The translations under genes were made by a program, and so were the position numbers. 5,649 bases of DNA from an uncultured Ruminococcus sp. (GTDB lineage Bacteria > Bacillota > Clostridia > Oscillospirales > Acutalibacteraceae), in the NCBI GenBank assembly GCA_905234305.1, contig CAJOHT010000087.1, forward strand, positions 1 to 5,649, read 5' to 3'. This document shows positions 1-5,522 of this stretch, one piece after another; position 1 is the first letter of the stretch; every line of letters starts with the position of its first letter. A model generated the notes under the pieces. It searched no databases and was not told where the DNA came from. It saw nothing but the letters and a program-made list of their open reading frames with translations.

Positions 1-328
1 TGCCGAGCTTTTTCGCGCATTGCTAAAGTTAATCTACTATCAAATTCATTCGCCATCATATTTAAAATATCTTCTACAGACGCGTCACTTTCTACAGTAT
101 AAGTATCGGGAAATAGAAAAGCGTAAGTACGTTGCTTCCCGAGGCGGATTTTACCTTAACGGTTTTTATAGCCTTGCCGAAGCCGTCGCCGTAATCGCTG
201 CCGCTGCGGACAACAGGCTCGGGGGGTACGGTACGGGGAGACCTCTTTTGCCTTTTCGGAGCTTTTGTTTTCCCAGTGAATACGTCGTAATCGGGAAATT
301 GGTCGAATAACTTATTTATATCAGACAT
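1..328 (-). pseudogene. mltG: Broken endolytic murein transglycosylase (MltG/YceG family), internally deleted and frameshifted; runs off the window
   Basis: MltG is a single-pass membrane enzyme that cuts nascent peptidoglycan strands. Two pieces are visible on the minus strand, in different frames. From 328 a start codon opens a basic, proline-rich leader. From about base 122 down to base 1 another frame reads AFLFPDTYTVESDASVEDIL, then NMMANEFDSRLTLAMREKAR. This matches the family's catalytic-domain pattern EG(Y/W)xFPDTY followed by a helix ending in an (MRE)KA-like segment. The transmembrane helix and LysM-like domain that should lie between the pieces are absent, a loss of probably 150-200 residues. 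The family's catalytic Glu (E218 in E. coli), five residues before the Pro, would fall on codon 125-123, which is TAC (Tyr). The catalytic frame has a stop at 156-158, so it cannot reach the start at 328. The family call rests on motif memory, not alignment. A contig misassembly would look the same. Confidence 0.6.
92..328 (-). CDS. 78-residue reading frame: N-terminal leader of the broken mltG, as it would be translated today
   Basis: This frame starts at ATG 328, with a modest ribosome site (AAAGG, 8 nt upstream) and a good promoter before it, so it is probably expressed. The first ~45 residues (MSDINKLFDQFPDYDVFTGK, then a Lys/Arg/Pro-rich stretch) look like the cytoplasmic leader of clostridial MltG proteins. 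The segment GFGKAIKTV, near residues 49-57, is where a membrane helix would be expected to begin, but none follows. The last residues, LFYFPILIL, are the out-of-frame reading of the catalytic FLFPDTY segment, so the tail is an artefact of the deletion before TAG at 92-94. No function is expected. The chance that it is an unrelated small protein is low, because the next bases so clearly encode MltG-like sequence. Confidence 0.5.
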   Translation of the reverse strand: MSDINKLFDQFPDYDVFTGKTKAPKRQKRSPRTVPPEPVVRSGSDYGDGFGKAIKTVKVKSASGSNVLTLFYFPILIL

Positions 329-358
329 TAAATCTGCCTTTCTTTAAGATACATTATA

Positions 359-387
359 ATTCTAATACACAATTATAATATTATCAA
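359..387 (-). promoter_or_regulatory. Sigma-A type promoter for the mltG remnant
   Basis: On the minus strand, TTGATA (387-382) and TAGAAT (364-359) are separated by exactly 17 nt, each one mismatch away from or close to the consensus boxes. Transcription would start near 352, about 24 nt before the ATG at 328. An overlapping TATAAT at 358-353 lacks a -35 box at the right distance. The promoter is intact although the gene behind it is broken, which fits a recent lesion. Confidence 0.55.
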
Positions 388-407
388 GCATAGTTACATA
401 ATTGTAG

Positions 408-433
408 TAAAGTAAAAGCGCGGATTTCCGCGC
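408..433 (-). terminator. Intrinsic terminator of the sigma/anti-sigma unit
   Basis: The minus-strand transcript carries GCGCGG (433-428), a short AAAT-type loop and CCGCGC (423-418), a perfect six-pair GC stem that can add one A-U pair. A T-rich run, TTTTACTTTACT, follows at 417-406. It lies 18 nt past the anti-sigma stop codon and insulates that unit from the mltG promoter at 359-387. Confidence 0.8.
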
Positions 434-451
434 CTTTAGCTTATAAAAATG

Positions 452-1525
452 TTATTCTTCTTCGGTGATTTCTTCCTCGTCGTCAACAGACTCGGTAGCT
501 TCCTCGGTTTCTTCCTCCTCGGGTACGAAGAGGATGTCACCCTTCTCAGCGAGTTCCTTCATAGCGTCATAAGCCTCGTCCATACCGAGGGTACCGTTTT
601 TGACCGCGTCCTCTAAAGTCGCGATGTTTCCGCCCGAAACTACATAAAGACCGAGGTCGTAAGGCTCCTGCTCGGCGTTTAGGATAAAGTTATAATCTTC
701 GATGATTTTACCCTTTGAACTCTGCTTAGCGCTCTCGGGTACATTATAGTAAAGCTCGCAGTTATCGTTTGAGCTTAACTTAGAGAGCGATAATATATCC
801 TTACCGCCGAAATAATTGCGGAAACTCTCCGAAACAGCGTCTTTTTCGACAATTTCAAGTCCGAGGTTAAGGTCGGCGTGGTCTTTAATAATATTTACTA
901 CCGCCGAGAAATCCTCGAAAATGTTCTTTGTGTACGAGTCGGCGAGCGTATAGCTATGCTCTTTTCCGCATGCGTAAAGTCCTAGAGCGTACGGATTTTG
1001 CTGAATATGAGTTCTGAAGGTATAGTCGCCGATAATATGGTCGCAATCGTATTTTGAGGTGATTCCGTTGCCCGCGTATACAATATGATAACCTTCAATT
1101 TTTCCTAAGTCAAAAATACTTGATACCGAAAAGCCGCTTGAGTTAAGGCGGTTTTTATATTTTTTAGCGTTTTTGGCTCTAAGCTCGCTCGGCGAGAGCT
1201 TTTTAGCAGTTGCCGATTCGGCTTTAGAGGAGGTTTTCTTTTGCTTAGGAGCGGAGGTCAAAGGCTGAGTTTCGGTAGGAGTGGTCGTAGCCTCGGTAGC
1301 GGGAGGGAAGAGTATTCCGTTCGGATTAGCTACGGCGGCAATCGTACCGATAACCGCGAGAGCTACTATCGCCGCTACGGCGATAAGCCTCGAAGGTTTA
1401 AGTTTAATGATTTTAGGTTTAACGTCCTGGGGCTTATTAGCGCTGTTTAGAACGTTTTGGCGTATTTGTTCCAGATCGGGCATCTGTAAATCTGTCGCGG
1501 ATTTTAGTAAATCTTTTTCTTTCAT
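452..1525 (-). CDS. Single-pass membrane protein, probable anti-sigma factor with a duplicated ectodomain
   Basis: Its position suggests it is the membrane-bound inhibitor of the sigma factor encoded just upstream. The sigma TGA and this ATG overlap (ATGA at 1522-1525), and AAGGGTGA about 8 nt upstream serves as ribosome site. The 357-residue product has a short soluble N-terminus (1-46), one hydrophobic span (about 47-66, LIAVAAIVALAVIGTIAAVA) and a Thr/Pro/Ser/Lys-rich linker (75-110). The large outer part contains two diverged copies of one module. Copy 1 has IIGDYTF (164-170) then NPYALGLYACG (177-187). Copy 2 has IIEDYNF (274-280) then EPYDLGLYVVSGG (287-299). Residues 336-357 are almost all Glu, Asp, Thr and Ser. 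No zinc-finger HxxxCxxC anti-sigma motif and no HATPase domain is visible, so the anti-sigma role rests on topology and gene order. The ectodomain is not one I recognise. Confidence 0.75.
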   Translation of the reverse strand: MKEKDLLKSATDLQMPDLEQIRQNVLNSANKPQDVKPKIIKLKPSRLIAVAAIVALAVIGTIAAVANPNGILFPPATEATTTPTETQPLTSAPKQKKTSSKAESATAKKLSPSELRAKNAKKYKNRLNSSGFSVSSIFDLGKIEGYHIVYAGNGITSKYDCDHIIGDYTFRTHIQQNPYALGLYACGKEHSYTLADSYTKNIFEDFSAVVNIIKDHADLNLGLEIVEKDAVSESFRNYFGGKDILSLSKLSSNDNCELYYNVPESAKQSSKGKIIEDYNFILNAEQEPYDLGLYVVSGGNIATLEDAVKNGTLGMDEAYDAMKELAEKGDILFVPEEEETEEATESVDDEEEITEEE

Positions 1526-2082
1526 ATTACTTCACCCTTTCCTGCGTAAATCTTTCTGAGTTCCTTGATTGTTCGGTAGAGCTTATTCTTGATGTTGGAT
1601 TCGTTTGTGTCCATAAGCTCCGCGATTTCGTTTATGGGTAAGTCCAGTGAAAATCTTAAGAAGAAAATTTTCTGAATTTCCTTTGATTTTGTTTTAATCG
1701 TGTTAGAGATTTCCTCGACAAGCTCGCTTGTGCAGATGCTTTCCTCGATATCGAATTCGTCGGGCATAATATCAAGATTAACTTCTCCGTTATCGTTGGT
1801 GAATACCGATAGGGATAAATCCGACTTTTTCTTTTCGAGCGAGCTGTAGTGCTTATAAATCTTTCGTTTAGCGATATTGATTACGAATGCCTCGCCGTTT
1901 TCAATAAAATTGGTTCCTTTTTCGAGCATAACGGAGTAAAGCTCCATATATGTTTCCTGAAGGATATCGCCGATATCCTCGTTATTGCCGCATTTAGCGG
2001 TAATATACGCCAGAGCTTTCTGGCTCGTGGAATCGTAAATCTTATTGAAGTAAGACGTGACATTATCGTCAACCTTACCCAT
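1522..2082 (-). CDS. ECF-type (sigma-70 family) RNA polymerase sigma factor
   Basis: This is an alternative sigma factor that would direct RNA polymerase to a small regulon, probably including its own operon. The 186-residue product has the two-domain ECF layout. Region 2 covers about 11-85, with DILQETYMELY (39-49) as the core-binding helix and AFVINIAKRKIYKHY (65-79) as the -10 reading helix. A linker rich in Asp/Asn/Ser follows (86-120). Region 4 covers about 125-178, with the helix-turn-helix LPINEIAELMDTNESNIKNK (148-167) reading the -35 box. No extra C-terminal domain is present. The start at 2082 is chosen over the in-frame ATG at 2088 because GAGGAG (2096-2091) sits 8 nt from the former and only 2 nt from the latter. 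The gene is translationally coupled to the anti-sigma downstream. The exact ECF group cannot be told from reading alone. Confidence 0.88.
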   Translation of the reverse strand: MGKVDDNVTSYFNKIYDSTSQKALAYITAKCGNNEDIGDILQETYMELYSVMLEKGTNFIENGEAFVINIAKRKIYKHYSSLEKKKSDLSLSVFTNDNGEVNLDIMPDEFDIEESICTSELVEEISNTIKTKSKEIQKIFFLRFSLDLPINEIAELMDTNESNIKNKLYRTIKELRKIYAGKGEVI

Positions 2083-2090
2083 TTTCATCT

Positions 2091-2096
2091 CTCCTC
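2091..2096 (-). promoter_or_regulatory. Ribosome binding site that decides the sigma factor start
   Basis: GAGGAG on the minus strand is 2 nt before ATG 2088 and 8 nt before ATG 2082. Only the second spacing is normal for initiation, which favours a product two residues shorter, beginning MGKVDDNV. Confidence 0.6.
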
Positions 2097-2111
2097 ATTA
2101 TAGTAGTGTCA

Positions 2112-2134
2112 TTTGAACAGAAAAAAGTTTCAAG
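2112..2134 (-). promoter_or_regulatory. Candidate ECF-type -35 element or operator upstream of the sigma gene
   Basis: The minus strand reads CTTGAAAC at 2134-2127, resembling the AAC-containing -35 boxes (TGAAAC) of many ECF promoters, as would be expected for autoregulation. TTCAAA at 2117-2112 forms an imperfect inverted repeat with TTGAA at 2133-2129, 11 nt apart. No convincing ECF -10 box was found at 16-17 nt, so this is a weak call. Confidence 0.22.
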
Positions 2135-2140
2135 TTTTTT

Positions 2141-2185
2141 AAAAATTTTAAAAAAAAAATTTTTATCTTATTATTCTGATAGAAT
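2141..2185 (-). terminator. AT-only tract after the STAS-kinase gene, possible weak terminator
   Basis: Just past the stop at 2171 the minus strand has A5 then T10 (2164-2150), then A4T5, with no G or C from 2141 to 2164. A small hairpin, ATTCT-ATC-AGAAT, overlaps the end of the gene at 2185-2173. A run of ten U could release polymerase, but no GC-rich stem precedes it, so read-through into the sigma gene is quite possible. The tract may equally be a bent or UP-element-like region for the sigma promoter. Confidence 0.25.
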
Positions 2186-3304
2186 TTTTTTAATTATCTC
2201 GGCGTTCGGGATAACGATAGCGCGCAGCATATTATCAAGAATCGGTTGAGTATAAAGCTCTTTAGCAGGATGAGTTGCAAGCTCCGTAACATAAAAGAAA
2301 CAGAATACAAGCCTTATCTTATCCATATACGCTTTTAACGCCTGCGGGTCGGTTATACCTGTATACATAGCGAAAAACTTTTTACCGATTTCAAACGCAA
2401 GCTCGGGTTCAAGCCCGAAGCTCCTGCGGCAGATTTCTGCATTGTGCTTCGGAACAAAGAACAACGCGCGGAAGGTACACGCTAAATCATACAGCGGATT
2501 GCCTCGGGTGACGCCGCCCATATCAATAAGCATAAGCTCTCCGTCGTGCATCATAATGTTGCCTGGGTGGAGGTCGCCGTGGACAAGATTATTCGTTTCT
2601 TTCATTACGTCTAAAATACTTCTCAGTACGGCAAGCTCGTCGGCGCTGAGATTTTCTTTCATATAGTCATCGTCGAGTTTTGAGTACAGATAGCTTTTAA
2701 GCGAAGCGACAGAATCGTTAAGTATCTCCTTGGAATGAAGCGTTTTTGCGAGTTGTACGAGCTTAGCTATATATTCGTCGCGCTTTTCGGGTTCGTTTGT
2801 TATAACGCGGGAGAGTGTGTCGGAGTTCATCGCCTCTAGTATTACTCCGTAGCCGCCGCCTGTTTTAACGACGTCAAAGGCGATTATTGACGGAATACCG
2901 CTGATAAAAGCCGCCTTTGCGTACTGTTGCTCGCGCTCGATATACTCGAGGCTGAGGTCGCCGCGGTAAACCTTTACGATACGTTCGTCGTCAAGACGGT
3001 ATACCGTACCGAAAGCGCCTTGCCCGAGTATTTCTTTGCCTGTTAAATCGATTTCTTTTAACGCTTTTTTTACGTTTAAAATGCTTGTAAAACCCGTTAT
3101 GTCGAGGATTTCAAAAACTTCGCTGTTTACGTTGTAAACGGTGACGCTGCCGACTTCTTTCTTTAACTTCATAAGTACGCGCAGACCTGCGCTCGAAATA
3201 TATAAAAGCTCCGCTGCGTCAATTTCGGTCGGTTTTATTCCCATAATTTCTTTTTCAAATTCAGGCGCATTTGTCGAGTCGATTTTACCTTTGATTTGAA
3301 ACAT
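2171..3304 (-). CDS. STAS domain fused to an APH-like kinase domain (resembles the TIGR02172 paralogous family)
   Basis: The 377-residue soluble protein joins two signalling parts. Residues 1-85 are a STAS (anti-sigma-antagonist) domain. YISSAGLRVLM (35-45) matches the SpoIIAA/RsbV motif around the serine that is phosphorylated, here Ser38. The remainder is an aminoglycoside-phosphotransferase/protein-kinase fold: glycine-rich loop LGQGAFGTVY (93-102), ATP-anchoring Lys in VKVY (Lys111), catalytic HGDLHPGNI (242-250; Asp244, Asn249) and metal-binding IDMGG (Asp261), with DMG in place of DFG. All kinase residues are present, so it should be active; the substrate is unknown and could be a small molecule or a Ser/Thr. 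The ATG at 3304 is preferred to the TTG at 3316, because GGAGG lies inside those first codons, 5 nt before the ATG. It follows budA by 30 nt and precedes the sigma gene by 82-88 nt. Confidence 0.85.
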   Translation of the reverse strand: MFQIKGKIDSTNAPEFEKEIMGIKPTEIDAAELLYISSAGLRVLMKLKKEVGSVTVYNVNSEVFEILDITGFTSILNVKKALKEIDLTGKEILGQGAFGTVYRLDDERIVKVYRGDLSLEYIEREQQYAKAAFISGIPSIIAFDVVKTGGGYGVILEAMNSDTLSRVITNEPEKRDEYIAKLVQLAKTLHSKEILNDSVASLKSYLYSKLDDDYMKENLSADELAVLRSILDVMKETNNLVHGDLHPGNIMMHDGELMLIDMGGVTRGNPLYDLACTFRALFFVPKHNAEICRRSFGLEPELAFEIGKKFFAMYTGITDPQALKAYMDKIRLVFCFFYVTELATHPAKELYTQPILDNMLRAIVIPNAEIIKKILSE

Positions 3305-3309
3305 AATAG

Positions 3310-3314
3310 CCTCC
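3310..3314 (-). promoter_or_regulatory. Ribosome binding site that decides the STAS-kinase start
   Basis: A perfect GGAGG on the minus strand, 5 nt before ATG 3304. The longer reading from TTG 3316 would have this site inside its own first two codons (TTG GAG GCT), so it is rejected. Confidence 0.8.
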
Positions 3315-3334
3315 AAATTAAATAAATGCGTTTA

Positions 3335-4063
3335 TCAGGAACGTCCCTGCTCTACTTTCGCGATCTCATCATTTGAGGCTTCTTTAAGAGAGTAAGTGTC
3401 AAAAGCCGCTTCTCTGGGCAGTTGTATTTCAATTCTGTCGATTTTCTGAAGCTGACAGTCTCCTGATTTCATAGAAACATCAAATACATGTCCTCCGAGC
3501 GTTCTGTCCTCTGATACAAAATGCAAATGCCAGCCCGAAGCATTGATACCGTCCATATAATCGGGATAGTAAACACATACCATAGTTCCGTAAATCTGTT
3601 CAAAACAAAAGTCCTTCTGAGTTTGCGAAAGAATATCCTTTAGACTTATGTGCTGTGAATGGTAAGCGGCTCCCGCGCGTGCGTGTATAGCGTTAAACCA
3701 TCCGTCTATTCTCGCGATATGGATGCTGTTAAGCCCAAAGTCTTCTTCTATTCTTAGTGTCAGTTCCAGCTTTATGGCGTCGATATCCTTTTTTTCTTCT
3801 ATTTTGAAATTTCTGCAGTTTTCCGTATTGCCCGCAACCGCGAAGGGTACTCCCGCCGAGTTGTCCGCGACGATTATACTTCCGTCTTGTTTTGCCTGAT
3901 AGCATTTGCCGTCTACAACAATCATTTCGCCGTCGACGTCCTCAAAAGTGCCTAAGCCTGTATCGCCGTGCATAAGCAGTTCCTGTACTGTGACAACGGG
4001 TCTGGTGTAGCCGAGAGCTAATGCCTGTAATGTGGAAACCTGATATATTTTGTTTGATTTCAT
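3335..4063 (-). CDS. budA: Alpha-acetolactate decarboxylase
   Basis: A cytoplasmic zinc enzyme (also called AlsD) that converts (S)-2-acetolactate to (R)-acetoin and CO2, diverting pyruvate to a neutral end product or removing surplus acetolactate from branched-chain amino acid synthesis. The 242-residue length is normal for the family, and no signal peptide is seen. Family landmarks in order are: HGDTGLGTF (32-40); DGEMIVVDGKCYQ (44-56) with the conserved Glu46; ARIDGWFNAIHAR (117-129), where the terminal Arg128 or its neighbour is the likely conserved active-site arginine; and GWHLHF (177-182) with GGH (190-192), which supply the three zinc-binding histidines 179, 181 and 192. ATG 4063 has GAGGGAG about 5 nt upstream. 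The gene is 28 nt after the hydrolase gene and 30 nt before the STAS-kinase. No acetolactate synthase gene is in the window. Confidence 0.95.
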   Translation of the reverse strand: MKSNKIYQVSTLQALALGYTRPVVTVQELLMHGDTGLGTFEDVDGEMIVVDGKCYQAKQDGSIIVADNSAGVPFAVAGNTENCRNFKIEEKKDIDAIKLELTLRIEEDFGLNSIHIARIDGWFNAIHARAGAAYHSQHISLKDILSQTQKDFCFEQIYGTMVCVYYPDYMDGINASGWHLHFVSEDRTLGGHVFDVSMKSGDCQLQKIDRIEIQLPREAAFDTYSLKEASNDEIAKVEQGRS

Positions 4064-4091
4064 TTTTTCTCCCTCAACTTATTAATGCTTT

Positions 4092-5087
4092 TTATTTAAG
4101 AAAACCGATTAAGGTTTTTTGGAATTTATGATAATACGGTTTTTCGTACATAATTACGTGAGCGCCGCCTTTTATGATTTTTGTTTCGGAGCCTTTAGGC
4201 AAAAGTTTCTTTGCCGAGTTAACTAAGCTGTAATTCAGATACGGATCGTTGCCGCCGCAGATAACCTGCGTAGGAACGGTGATTGTACTTAAATCAATCA
4301 GCTTTTTGCTTTTATCTACGCAGATGTCGCGTCTGCCGCCGTTAGGACTGTTTTCCTCGTCATAATGCCAGCAGCTTGAGCAGAACATTTCTATCATCTC
4401 GGGCTCGGTGATTTTATAATCGAAACCGCCTTTTTTATCGCGCTGGAAATCGTCCGCCGCGTGTTCCCAAGTGTTATGGTGGAAATCCTCGTTGACCTCG
4501 TAATTTCCTAGTCCGCTTAGTATAGGCGCGTAGAGGACAAGCTTGTTAAGATGTTCGGAATGTTTAGCGGCGTATCTGCCAGCGGTAACGGTACCCCAGC
4601 TCCAGCCGAGTATATCGATTTTTTTCTGACCGCTTTTCTTAACAATTTTATTTACCGCCGCGTTGATATCCTCGGCGGCGTAGTCGGAATCAGGCATATA
4701 GCCGTCTTTAACCTTGCCCGACTGACCGAAGCCCGCTATATCGAGCTTCCATACGGCGTAGCCGTTTCGGGCGAGAAAACGCGCGAGGCTGTAGTCCTTA
4801 TAATCAACATCAAATTCGTGAGAGGAATATGTAACGCCGTGAGTCAGCAGGATATTCTTATCCGCCTTTTTGCCGTCTAAGGTTGTGCAGTCAAGATGCA
4901 GTTTTATCCCGTTGCGCGTAAGAGGATATTCCGTGACCGTATAGGAGCTTACCGATTTCGCCGAGACTGTCTCGGACTTTTTTGCGGTATTGGTGTTATT
5001 CCCGCAGCCGCTTGTTGATAAAGCTATACCCGCTGTTATTATAACGGCAAGGATTATACCCAGCGCCCGTTTTCGAATATTTTTCAT
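4092..5087 (-). CDS. Alpha/beta-hydrolase, probably a surface lipoprotein
   Basis: A 331-residue serine hydrolase of the alpha/beta fold; the natural substrate is unknown (ester, lipid or peptide). It begins with a basic start and hydrophobic signal peptide (MKNIRKRALGIILAVIITAG) and a likely lipidated Cys28 in STSGCGN. The lipobox has Thr at -3 rather than Leu, so anchoring is probable but not certain. A Lys/Ser/Thr tether follows (31-50). Fold landmarks are the oxyanion HG in LLTHGVTYSSH (80-90), nucleophile Ser163 in GWSWG (161-165), acid Asp281 in CGGNDPYL (277-284) and His310 in GGAHVIMYEKP (307-317), giving a complete triad. The lid region (about 190-260) contains a CSSC pair (236-239). 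GAGGT, four nt before ATG 5087, is the ribosome site. It is the first intact gene of the run continuing into budA; no clear promoter was found in the 39 nt upstream. Confidence 0.85.
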   Translation of the reverse strand: MKNIRKRALGIILAVIITAGIALSTSGCGNNTNTAKKSETVSAKSVSSYTVTEYPLTRNGIKLHLDCTTLDGKKADKNILLTHGVTYSSHEFDVDYKDYSLARFLARNGYAVWKLDIAGFGQSGKVKDGYMPDSDYAAEDINAAVNKIVKKSGQKKIDILGWSWGTVTAGRYAAKHSEHLNKLVLYAPILSGLGNYEVNEDFHHNTWEHAADDFQRDKKGGFDYKITEPEMIEMFCSSCWHYDEENSPNGGRRDICVDKSKKLIDLSTITVPTQVICGGNDPYLNYSLVNSAKKLLPKGSETKIIKGGAHVIMYEKPYYHKFQKTLIGFLK

Positions 5088-5126
5088 TTTTACCTCGTTT
5101 ATACTTCTACAAATAGTTTTTAAGGG

Positions 5127-5522
5127 TTATACTACCTTGACCTTACATTTCAGGATAATGCCGTTAGTCTTTACGGCGATTATTGTATTTCCGATTTGTT
5201 TTGCTTTGATTTTACCTTTAGAGTTAACTGCCGCTATTTTTTTGTTTTTGGATTTAAACTTTGCGGTACCGGCTTTACCCTTGATTTTCAGGTTAAAGGT
5301 TTTACCTTTTTTTATTGTAACTTTAGGTTTGTTTAGAGTCGGATTCTTAACAGTTATTTTGAATGTTGTTTTTGTTTCGGAGTTGGAAACGGTGATTTTT
5401 GCCGTACCTTTCTTTACAGCGGTTATCTTACCTGATTTGCTGACTTTCACGATTTTCGAGTCGCTGCTTGAGAAAGAGGCGTTATGGTCGTAAGTGTTGA
5501 CAAAATCTAGTTTAATATTGGA
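5127..5522 (-). pseudogene. C-terminal end of a Big2 (bacterial Ig-like) surface protein, 5' end lost
   Basis: Big2 repeats are beta-sandwich spacer modules of secreted surface proteins. Two copies are visible, sharing the pattern S(S/K)(D/N)xKIxxVxxxGKIxAxxxGxxxI. The first begins about 5516 and reads ASFSSSDSKIVKVSKSGKIT. The second is complete and ends the protein at TAA 5129-5127. The only usual start is GTG at 5450, but that falls in the middle of repeat 1. Coding similarity continues upstream (NIKLDFVNTYDHN aligns with FNLKIKGKAG of repeat 2) until TAA at 5525-5523. There is no ribosome site, no signal peptide and no start before that stop. From GTG 5450 the product would be 107 residues with 30 lysines and a single acidic residue. 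It therefore looks like the tail of a longer protein cut off at a breakpoint. Confidence 0.65.

Noticed and set aside
20..310. Plus-strand 96-residue frame
   Set aside because: It is antisense to the mltG leader and catalytic fragment, has no ribosome site, and its sequence is the shadow of the minus-strand coding.
353..379. Repeated ATTATAAT at 353-360 and 372-379
   Set aside because: An eight-base AT-only repeat in an AT-rich intergenic stretch is expected by chance and overlaps the better-supported promoter.
1241..1559. Two plus-strand frames across the anti-sigma N-terminus
   Set aside because: They are shadows of the membrane-span and linker codons, with no ribosome site and no similarity to known proteins.
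2097..2102. Perfect TATAAT just before the sigma gene (minus strand)
   Set aside because: A start site about 7 nt downstream would fall inside the ribosome binding site, giving an almost leaderless message, and no -35 box lies 16-18 nt upstream. Probably chance in AT-rich DNA.
4551..4880. Plus-strand 109-residue frame inside the hydrolase gene
   Set aside because: It is fully antisense to a gene with an intact catalytic triad, and has no ribosome site or recognisable domain.
5098..5103. TATAAA before the hydrolase gene as a -10 box
   Set aside because: The position 17 nt upstream reads CCCTTA, not a -35 box, and the implied start would sit in or next to the ribosome site.
4990..5493. Plus-strand 167-residue hydrophobic frame
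   Set aside because: It is the antisense of the Lys-rich Big2 repeats and a signal peptide; AAA/AAG codons read backwards give Phe/Leu-rich false membrane segments.
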